The notes below the pieces were generated by a model. The model did not search any database, had not been told where the DNA came from, and saw nothing but the letters and a program-made list of their open reading frames with translations. Of a DNA stretch of 64,000 nt, positions 54,104-60,730 are shown in pieces. The stretch spans positions 310,001 to 374,000 of the forward strand of contig NZ_JAVDPW010000001.1 in assembly GCF_031453975.1 (NCBI RefSeq), in the 5' to 3' direction. How positions within the stretch are numbered: position 1 is the stretch's first letter; each line of letters opens with the position of its first letter. A program made the translations under genes and the position numbers. This DNA is from Inquilinus ginsengisoli_A. GTDB taxonomy: Bacteria; Pseudomonadota; Alphaproteobacteria; DSM-16000; Inquilinaceae.

Positions 54104-55111
54104 ATGGCGACACTCCGCGATGTGGCGAACCGGGCCGGCGTCTCGATCGGTTCGGTCTCGGCCGTGGTCAACCGGACGGCCCCGGTCAGCGCCACGCTGC
54201 GGCAGCGGGTGACGGCGGCGATCGAGGAGCTGGGCTACGCCCCCGACGGGGTGGCCCGCAGCCTCAAGACGGGCCGCACCCGCACCATCGGCCTGGTTAT
54301 CCCCGACATCACCAACCCGTTGTTCGCGGCGCTGGCGGCGGCGATCGAGGTGGCGTGCGACGCCGCCGGCTACATGCTGGTGCTGTGCTCCACGGCGGAT
54401 GATCCGGAGAAGGAGCTGCGGCACCTGCAGCTGATGCGGACCCAGCGCGCCGCCGGCCTGATCCTGGTGCTCAGCGGGGTCGAACCCGGCAATGCCGAGG
54501 CGATCCGGCGCATCGTCACCATGCCGGCAGTGCTGGTCGACCGCACCCTGCAGGGGCTCGATTTCGATTCGGTCACGCTCGACAACCGCGCCGCCAGCCG
54601 CATGGCGGTCGAGTACCTGATCCGCAGCGGGCACCGCCGCATCGGCATCGTCACCGGCCGCCCGGGGATCTCGATCTCGACCGAGCGCTTCGAGGGCTAC
54701 CGCCAGGCGCTGGCGGAGAACGGCGTCGGCTTCCGCGAGGACCTCGTCGCCTGCGGCGACTTCCGGATCGACGCGGCCTACGACGCGACGGCGGCGCTGC
54801 TGCATCGCCGGCCGCGGCCGACCGCGGTCTTCTCGACCAGCAACCTGACGACGATCGGGGTGATGCGGGCCATCGCCGACCAGGGCTTTCGCTGCCCGAA
54901 GGACGTCTCGGTCGCCGGCATCGACGATTTCGAATGGAGCACCGCCTTCTCGCCGCGGCTGACCACCGTGGTCCAGCCGGTCAAGGAGATCGGGCTCAAG
55001 GCGGTGGAATGCCTGCTGGCCCGGCTCGACGGCACATCGCCCGCCGAACCGGTGCGGGCCCGGTTCGCGCCCCAGCTGGTGGTGCGCGATTCCTGCCGGG
55101 TGATCGGCTGA
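54104..55111 (+). CDS. LacI-family transcriptional regulator
   Basis: Repressor of 335 aa. The N-terminal helix-turn-helix and hinge are textbook (Thr-Leu-Arg-Asp-Val-Ala-Asn-Arg-Ala-Gly-Val-Ser, then Arg-Ser-Leu-Lys-Thr-Gly), followed by a periplasmic-binding-like sugar-sensing domain (Thr-Ile-Gly-Leu-Val-Ile-Pro-Asp-Ile-Thr-Asn-Pro). Divergent from the sugar transport/GH172 operon, with operator palindromes in the gap, so it should sense that substrate or a product of GH172. Its stop lies 3 bp from the stop of the convergent hydrolase gene, which leaves no room for a terminator between them. Confidence 0.93.
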   Translation: MATLRDVANRAGVSIGSVSAVVNRTAPVSATLRQRVTAAIEELGYAPDGVARSLKTGRTRTIGLVIPDITNPLFAALAAAIEVACDAAGYMLVLCSTADDPEKELRHLQLMRTQRAAGLILVLSGVEPGNAEAIRRIVTMPAVLVDRTLQGLDFDSVTLDNRAASRMAVEYLIRSGHRRIGIVTGRPGISISTERFEGYRQALAENGVGFREDLVACGDFRIDAAYDATAALLHRRPRPTAVFSTSNLTTIGVMRAIADQGFRCPKDVSVAGIDDFEWSTAFSPRLTTVVQPVKEIGLKAVECLLARLDGTSPAEPVRARFAPQLVVRDSCRVIG

Positions 55112-55114
55112 GCC

Positions 55115-56584
55115 TCACCCGTTGACGACGAAACGCAGCGGGTCGGGCTGGGCCTGGCAGGCATCGACCGGCTGCCGGTCCGGCGCGTCGAGGAAGCGGC
55201 CGGCCAGGGTCTCGGCGCAGGGGTCGCTGCCGATCAGCCCGTGGCCCTCGTCCGGGCGCTCGACCAGGAAGCCATTCGGCAGGTGGGCGGCGGCGGCGCG
55301 CGCCCAGGTCACCGGCGTCACCGGGTCCATGCCGCCGACCAGGATCAGCGCCGGGATGGCGCTGTCGACCGGCTGCGAGCCGAGGTCGTCGGCCGGGCCG
55401 GCGGGCCAGGCCGGGCAGGTCGAGCCAACGGCGGTGCGGGCATCGCCGGCATCGGGCGCCAGGCATTCGGCGAGGTCGTAGGCGCCGTTGGCGATGGTCG
55501 GGTCCAGCTGGCTGGCCAGCCATTGCCGCGCCGCGTCCTCATAGGCCTCGTCGCGATCGGCGTCGATGCCGGCGATCAGCGCCGGCAGCGTGGCCGCGTC
55601 GTCGCGGGAATAGAGGTCGTTGAACACCACCTCGGCCAGCATGCCGCCGGTGAACATCAGCGCCGCCTCGCCCCCGCCATCCGGCCGGTCGACGGTGACG
55701 GTCGGCGGCTCGTCATCCAGCTTCTCCATCAGCACCCGGTAGCGGTCGCCCAGGTTGGGGTAGGCGGCGGCACAGGCCGGATCGGCGTTGCAGGCGGCGA
55801 AGACGCGCTGCAGCGACCGGTCGCCGTCGGGGTCGTCCTCCTCGGAGGGTGTGAACAGGTTGGTGCCGGGCGGGTAGACGCCGTCCAGGATCATGGCCGC
55901 GATGCCGTCGGGAAAGCGCCGCACGGTCTCGAGCGCCAGCCGGGTGCCGTAGGACGATCCGAACAGCACCCAGCGGTCGATGCCGAGGGCGAGGCGCAGA
56001 TCGGCGACGTCGCGGGCGCTGTCGACCGTGGTGTAGTGGGTCAGGTCGCGCCCTTCCGCCTCCCAGCGGGTGCGGCAGGTGCCGGCCGCGGCCACCGCCT
56101 CGGTGCCGGTGATGTCGCCGCCCTCCGGACTGTTGGCGCGGATCTGGGCCTCGACCATCTCCGGGCAGGTGAGGTTGGGCACCGAACGGCCCATGCCGCG
56201 CTGGTCGTACAGCACCAGCCGCCGCTTCTGCAGCCAGTCGTTGCGGGCGATCAGGTCCCACCAGCGGGCGATGCCGTCAGGGTCGAGGCCGGCGGCGCCG
56301 CCGGGTCCGCCCTCGAGATACAGGATCGGCGGCGCGTCGCCGGACTGGCCCGGGGTGGACAGGATGGCGATCGCCAGGGTCACGGTCATGCCGTTCGGCC
56401 GATCCCGGTTCTCCGGCAGGGTGACCGTGCCGCAGGTCGCCGCCCGCCCCTCGGGCACGGTGAAGCTGCAGGCGGCGGTGTGGAACTCCGGTGTGGCGGC
56501 CGCGGCCTGGGCGCCGCCGGTCACGGCCAGCAGCGCGATCAGGATCAGGGTACGGGTCATCATCGGCATTCGGATCAGGGACAT
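55115..56584 (-). CDS. Exported alpha/beta hydrolase, peptidase S33/TAP-like
   Basis: Protein of 489 aa with a signal peptide (hydrophobic segment then Gly-Gly-Ala-Gln-Ala). Fold markers are Gly-Gly-Pro-Gly-Gly as oxyanion motif, Tyr-Asp-Gln-Arg-Gly, the nucleophile elbow Gly-Ser-Ser-Tyr-Gly-Thr, a late Gly-Gly-Met-Asp-Pro-Val-Thr-Pro and Asp-Glu-Gly-His-Gly for Asp and His. This matches secreted tripeptidyl-aminopeptidase-like S33 enzymes. Substrate unknown. I used the ATG at 56584; Met codons 15-24 bp downstream are alternatives and none has a clear ribosome site. It follows the cysG-like gene with a 106-bp gap in which I see no clear promoter or terminator, so it may or may not belong to the nitrate operon. 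Confidence 0.85.
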   Translation of the reverse strand: MSLIRMPMMTRTLILIALLAVTGGAQAAAATPEFHTAACSFTVPEGRAATCGTVTLPENRDRPNGMTVTLAIAILSTPGQSGDAPPILYLEGGPGGAAGLDPDGIARWWDLIARNDWLQKRRLVLYDQRGMGRSVPNLTCPEMVEAQIRANSPEGGDITGTEAVAAAGTCRTRWEAEGRDLTHYTTVDSARDVADLRLALGIDRWVLFGSSYGTRLALETVRRFPDGIAAMILDGVYPPGTNLFTPSEEDDPDGDRSLQRVFAACNADPACAAAYPNLGDRYRVLMEKLDDEPPTVTVDRPDGGGEAALMFTGGMLAEVVFNDLYSRDDAATLPALIAGIDADRDEAYEDAARQWLASQLDPTIANGAYDLAECLAPDAGDARTAVGSTCPAWPAGPADDLGSQPVDSAIPALILVGGMDPVTPVTWARAAAAHLPNGFLVERPDEGHGLIGSDPCAETLAGRFLDAPDRQPVDACQAQPDPLRFVVNG

Positions 56585-56690
56585 CGGCGGGCACAGGCTA
56601 GGACGGAGACCGGGACGGCGCCATGCGGCAAGAGCGTCGCCCGGATGCCGTCTCCTGCCGCCCGATTGCGGCAACGGTGCGGCCGTCGCG

Positions 56691-57611
56691 CTATTCCGCC
56701 GCCAGCATGGTCTGCGCCGCGGCCTCGGCCTCCAGCCGGACCACCTGCAGCCCGCGGTCGAGATCGGCGCGCAGCGCGGCGGCCGCGGCCGGGGTGCCGG
56801 CATCGGGCCGGCGGGCGGCGTCGCGGCGGGCATGGTCCAGCACCTCGGGGTCGACGTCGTCCTCGACCAGCAGGACGTCGGCTCGGCGCAGCGCCGCGAG
56901 GGACCGCAGCGTCAGGTCCTGCACGCCGCCCGGGCCGACCGTGATCCGGGTCAGCGATCCCGGTGGCGGGGCAGCTTCGGCCATGCGCTCCAGCAGGTCC
57001 AGCGCCGCGGCGCGGTCCGGGGCGCCGTGCCGGTAGAGGTGGCGCCAGAAGGCGAGGCGCCGGGCGGGATCGGCGATGCGCTGCCGGATCTCATGGCGCA
57101 GCCGGCCGGACAGCGCGACCAGGCGGCCGAGGCCGGGCGGGATCAGGGCCTCCAGCTCCTGCCGGATCAGCCCGGCCAGGGCGGGCGCCGCGCCGCCGGT
57201 CGAAAACGCCACCACCAGCGGCGACCGGTCGAGGATCGCCGGCAGGATGAAGTCGCACAGCTCCGGCCGGTCGACGACATTGACCGGGACGCCGGCCTGC
57301 CGCGCCAGCGCGACGCAGTGCCGGTTGGTCCTGTCGTCGCCGGACGCATCGATCACCAGGCAGGCGCCGCGCAGGTGGTCGATGGTCAGCGGACCCGGCG
57401 GCAGCTCGGTCTCGGCGATGGCGGCGGCAGCAAGCAGGTCGGGGTCGGGGCGCACGGCGACCAGCCGGATCGTGGCGCCGGCGCGGCGCAGCAGCTCGAG
57501 CTTCGGCAACGCCGCCTCGCTGCCGCCGATCAGCACGCAGACCCGGCCGCGCACGGTCAGGAAGACGGGCAGGTGGGGCAGGGCGTCAGCCGGCGGCGGC
57601 AAGGTCGGCAT
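56691..57611 (-). CDS. cysG: CysG-like precorrin-2 dehydrogenase/ferrochelatase with vestigial methyltransferase tail
   Basis: Sirohaem synthesis for the neighbouring nitrite reductase. Residues 1-215 are the CysG N-terminal module: NAD site Val-Leu-Ile-Gly-Gly-Ser-Glu-Ala-Ala, Ala-Ser-Gly-Asp-Asp at the place of the CysG catalytic Asp, and Asp-Phe-Ile-Leu-Pro-Ala-Ile-Leu-Asp-Arg-Ser-Pro-Leu. Residues 220-306 begin like the SUMT methyltransferase (Thr-Val-Gly-Pro-Gly-Gly-Val-Gln-Asp-Leu-Thr-Leu...Ala-Asp-Val-Leu-Leu) but stop after about 85 residues, where a full CysG would have about 250. Methylation of uroporphyrinogen III must therefore come from another enzyme. The start overlaps the end of nasA by 26 bp, with AAGGAG 10 nt before the ATG, so it belongs to the nitrate operon. 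Confidence 0.85.
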   Translation of the reverse strand: MPTLPPPADALPHLPVFLTVRGRVCVLIGGSEAALPKLELLRRAGATIRLVAVRPDPDLLAAAAIAETELPPGPLTIDHLRGACLVIDASGDDRTNRHCVALARQAGVPVNVVDRPELCDFILPAILDRSPLVVAFSTGGAAPALAGLIRQELEALIPPGLGRLVALSGRLRHEIRQRIADPARRLAFWRHLYRHGAPDRAAALDLLERMAEAAPPPGSLTRITVGPGGVQDLTLRSLAALRRADVLLVEDDVDPEVLDHARRDAARRPDAGTPAAAAALRADLDRGLQVVRLEAEAAAQTMLAAE

Positions 57612-60399
57612 GGGCGACGATCTCCTTCAGCTCCGGCACGCAGGACCCGCAATTGGTCCCGGCACCCAGCAGGGCGCCAAGATCCTTCACCCCGATGGCC
57701 TGGCCGTCGCGCAGGGCGCGCAGGATGCGGTCGAGCCCGACGCCGAGGCAGGCGCAGACGATGCGGCCCTCAGTCGCCGCCCCGGCGGGCGCGCGGCCGC
57801 TGAGCAGGGCGCGGCGATCGGTCTCGTCGATCTCGGGCGCCTCCGCCGCGAAGCGGGCCAGCAGCCATTCCGGGTCGGGCAGGTGGCCGGGCGGAGCGAC
57901 GTAGAGGCACTCGGCCAGCCCGTCGGCATCGAGGGTGGCGAGGCGGAACAGGCCGCGCCTCGCATCGGCGAACTCGATCACCTCCCGGCCGCCGGCGGGC
58001 GCCAGCAGCGATCGGCCCAGGATGATGCCGTCGGCCGGCGGTTCCGGGCCACCCAGGGTGTAGATCTGGCAGCCGGCGGCGGCCCGGCGGGTCCAGTACA
58101 CCAGGCCGGTCGGGCGTTGGCGGCGGCGGGAGATCAGGAACCCCTCCCAGCCCAGCGCGATCCGGCGCAGCGCGATCGGGATGTGCTTCAGCTCCGGCTG
58201 GCCCGAGATGGGGTCGACGGCGGGGCTGGCCAGCTTGCCGGCGACGCAGTCGGCGGTGAAGCGGTCGTTCCAATGCATCGCCAGGAAGGCCTGGCCCGGG
58301 GCCTGGTCGGGTGTGAGCCGGACCCGGGCGACGGCGCGTCCCCAGGCGCTGTCCAGCCGCGCCAGGTCGCCTTCGGCCAAGCCGTGCCGGCCTGCGTCGT
58401 CCGGATGCAGCTCGACCGCCGGCTCCGGGCTGTTGGCGGCCAGGCGCGGGACCGCGCCGGTGCGGGTCATGGTGTGCCACTGATCGCGCAGCCGGCCGGT
58501 GTTCAGCAGCATTGGCCGGTCGCGGTCGGTTCGGTGGGCGGGTGCCCGGTGCCGCACTGCGATGAAGCGGGCGCGGCCGTCCGGCGTCGGGAAGCGGCCA
58601 TCGGCGAACAGCCGGGCCGTGCCCAGCGGCCGGCTGGCCGGGACCGGCCACTGCACCGGCTCCAGCGCGTCGTACCGGGCCTGGTCCAGCGCCGCCAGGC
58701 CGCCGAGATCGAACACCCGGTCGCCGTCATTCTCGAAGACGGACAGGGCGGCGTGTTCGCGGAAGATCGCGGCCGGGTCCTCATAGGGGAAGGCCGCGGC
58801 GAAGCCCATGCGGCGTGCCACCTGGGTGACGATCCACCAATCCGGCCGGACCTGGCCGGGCGGGGGGCGGAAGGCGCGCTGGCGCGAGATCCGGCGTTCG
58901 GAATTGGTCACGGTGCCGTCCTTCTCGCCCCAGCCGGCGGCGGGCAGCAGCACATCGGCCAGGCGGGCGGTGTCGGTCTCCGCCGTGACGTCGGAGACGA
59001 CGACCAGGTCGCAGCCGCGCAGGCCACGGCGCAGCCGCTCCGCATCCGGGGCGCTGACCGCGGGGTTGGTGGCCATGATCCACAGCGCCTTGATCCGGCC
59101 CTGCGCCACCGCCTCGAACAGGTCCACCGCCTTCAGGCCGGGGGTTTCGGTCAGCCGGGGCGCCTGCCAGAAGCGGCGGACCCGGTCGCGCGCCGCCGGG
59201 TCCTCGATTGCCATATGCGCGGCCAGCTGGTTGGCCAGGCCGCCGACCTCGCGTCCGCCCATGGCGTTGGGCTGGCCGGTGACCGAGAACGGCCCGGCGC
59301 CCGGCCGGCCGATCCGGCCGGTGGCGAGGTGGCAGTTGACGATGGCGTTGACCTTGTCGGTGCCCTGGGTCGACTGGTTCACGCCCTGGGAGTAGATGGT
59401 CAGCGTCGCCGGGGTCTCGGCGAACCAGCCGTAGAAGCGCCGCACCGCCTCCTCCGGCAGATGGCAGCCGGCAGCGACGGCGGTGATGTCGGGCGCGTCG
59501 TCGGCGGCAGCCATCGCCGCCTGCTCGAAATCCGCGGCATGGGCGGCGATCCAGCCGCGATCGAGCGCGCCCGTCCGCACCAGATGGGCCAGGAGGCCGT
59601 TGAACAGCAGCACATCGGTTCCGGGAGCGATGGGCAAGTGCAGGTCGGCCTCGTCGCAGGTCGCGGTGCGGCGCGGGTCGATCACCACGATCCTGGTGCC
59701 GCGGGTCTCGCGCGCCGCCAGCAGGCGGCGATGCAGGATCGGGTGGCACCAGGCGGCGTTGGAGCCGACATAGACGGCGAGGTCCGCCTGCTCCCAATCC
59801 TCGTAGCAGCCCGGCACCACATCCTCGCCGAAGGCGCGGCGGTGGCCGGCGACCGACGAGGCCATGCACAGCCGGGAGTTGGTGTCGATGTTGCCGGAGC
59901 CGATGAAGCCTTTCATCAGCTTGTTCGCGACGTAGTAATCCTCGGTCAGCAATTGGCCGGACACGTAGAACGCGACCGCATCCGGCCCGTGCCGTTCGAC
60001 GGTATCGGCGAAGCCGCGGGCGACGTGGTCCAGCGCCTCGTCCCAGCTTGCGGTCCGGCCGCCGATCATCGGGTCGAGCAGCCGGCCGTCCAGGCCCAGT
60101 GTCTCGCCCAGCGCCCCGCCCTTGGAACACAGCCGGCCGAAATTCGCCGGGTGGATGAGGTCGCCTTTGACCGTGGGCTCTGTCGCGTCACCTCTCCCGC
60201 CGGACGCGGGAGAGGCCGGGCTCGCGGAGCGAGACCGGGTGAGGGCTGGCTCAGGTCTCGACAAACTCCCCTCACCCGGAGCCGCCAACGCGGCTCCGAC
60301 CTCTCCCGCAAGCGGGAGAGGCAACGCGTCAGCTCCACCCGACACGGCGACGCCGCAGCCGACGCCGCAATAGGGGCAGGTGGTGCGCACCTCAGCCAT
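57586..60399 (-). CDS. nasA: Assimilatory nitrate reductase, catalytic subunit, with in-frame repeat insertion
   Basis: Molybdenum (bis-MGD) enzyme reducing nitrate to nitrite in the cytoplasm; 937 aa. Cluster cysteines Cys8, Cys11, Cys15 and Cys91 are visible, followed by the molybdopterin oxidoreductase core. The C-terminus adds a BFD-like [2Fe-2S] domain (Cys-Ala-Cys-Leu-Gly and Cys-Gly-Ser-Cys) as in NasA. The Cys15-Cys91 interval is 75 residues, against about 27 in Klebsiella NasA as I recall it; residues 27-70 are encoded by a palindromic repeat element (60191-60321). Frame and later motifs are intact, so the protein is probably functional. The start overlaps the nirD stop by 8 bp, and the end overlaps the cysG-like gene. 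Confidence 0.93.
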   Translation of the reverse strand: MAEVRTTCPYCGVGCGVAVSGGADALPLPLAGEVGAALAAPGEGSLSRPEPALTRSRSASPASPASGGRGDATEPTVKGDLIHPANFGRLCSKGGALGETLGLDGRLLDPMIGGRTASWDEALDHVARGFADTVERHGPDAVAFYVSGQLLTEDYYVANKLMKGFIGSGNIDTNSRLCMASSVAGHRRAFGEDVVPGCYEDWEQADLAVYVGSNAAWCHPILHRRLLAARETRGTRIVVIDPRRTATCDEADLHLPIAPGTDVLLFNGLLAHLVRTGALDRGWIAAHAADFEQAAMAAADDAPDITAVAAGCHLPEEAVRRFYGWFAETPATLTIYSQGVNQSTQGTDKVNAIVNCHLATGRIGRPGAGPFSVTGQPNAMGGREVGGLANQLAAHMAIEDPAARDRVRRFWQAPRLTETPGLKAVDLFEAVAQGRIKALWIMATNPAVSAPDAERLRRGLRGCDLVVVSDVTAETDTARLADVLLPAAGWGEKDGTVTNSERRISRQRAFRPPPGQVRPDWWIVTQVARRMGFAAAFPYEDPAAIFREHAALSVFENDGDRVFDLGGLAALDQARYDALEPVQWPVPASRPLGTARLFADGRFPTPDGRARFIAVRHRAPAHRTDRDRPMLLNTGRLRDQWHTMTRTGAVPRLAANSPEPAVELHPDDAGRHGLAEGDLARLDSAWGRAVARVRLTPDQAPGQAFLAMHWNDRFTADCVAGKLASPAVDPISGQPELKHIPIALRRIALGWEGFLISRRRQRPTGLVYWTRRAAAGCQIYTLGGPEPPADGIILGRSLLAPAGGREVIEFADARRGLFRLATLDADGLAECLYVAPPGHLPDPEWLLARFAAEAPEIDETDRRALLSGRAPAGAATEGRIVCACLGVGLDRILRALRDGQAIGVKDLGALLGAGTNCGSCVPELKEIVAHADLAAAG
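60191..60321. repeat. Composite palindromic repeat element inside nasA
   Basis: Four perfect hairpins in a row: 60191-60215 (CCTCTCCCGC arms), a long stem CCGGGTGAGGG/CCCTCACCCGG (60235-60245 with 60269-60279), 60278-60297 (GGAGCCGC arms), and 60300-60321 (CCTCTCCCGC arms again, so the two ends also pair with each other). This composition matches short palindromic repeats normally found between genes of alphaproteobacteria. Here it is read through in frame, giving Pro/Ala/Gly/Ser-rich sequence. Confidence 0.85.
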
Positions 60400-60730
60400 T
60401 CGCGACCAGCCGGGATGCGGGCAGGCCGAGGAGCACCCGGCCGCCGGTCAGCTCGACCGCGATGCGGTGGACGCAGCCCTCGTCCGGCCCCTCGACCGCG
60501 CCGGTCTCCAGGCTGATCACCCAGGCGTGCAGCGGGCAGGTGACGCTGGCGCCATGCACGATGCCCTGCGACAGCGGCCCGCCCTTGTGCGGGCAGCGGT
60601 CGTAGAGGGCGAAGACCCGGTCGTCGGCGGTGCGGAACAGGGCGATATCGCCCTCCAGGCTCTTCACCACCCGGGCGCCCATCGGCGGAATGTCGTCGAG
60701 CGTGCCGACATCGATCCACAGCGGCATCAT
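60392..60730 (-). CDS. nirD: Nitrite reductase small subunit, Rieske type
   Basis: Protein of 112 aa that accompanies NirB in assimilatory nitrite reductase. The Rieske pattern is complete: Cys-Pro-His-Lys-Gly-Gly and Cys-Pro-Leu-His-Ala-Trp. Three ATG codons run together at the start; GAGGT at 60737-60741 gives the best spacing (6 nt) to the one at 60730, which overlaps the nirB stop as TGATG. Placed between nirB and nasA with overlaps at both ends, so translation is coupled. Confidence 0.93.
   Translation of the reverse strand: MMPLWIDVGTLDDIPPMGARVVKSLEGDIALFRTADDRVFALYDRCPHKGGPLSQGIVHGASVTCPLHAWVISLETGAVEGPDEGCVHRIAVELTGGRVLLGLPASRLVANG

Noticed and set aside
60191..60321. Sequencing error or pseudogene as the explanation for the long NasA N-terminal loop
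   Set aside because: The inserted DNA is a highly ordered palindromic element, the frame is kept, and every downstream motif of NasA is intact.
60191..60321. CRISPR array or rho-independent terminator
   Set aside because: No regular repeat-spacer spacing and no T-run; the hairpins lie inside a translated gene.
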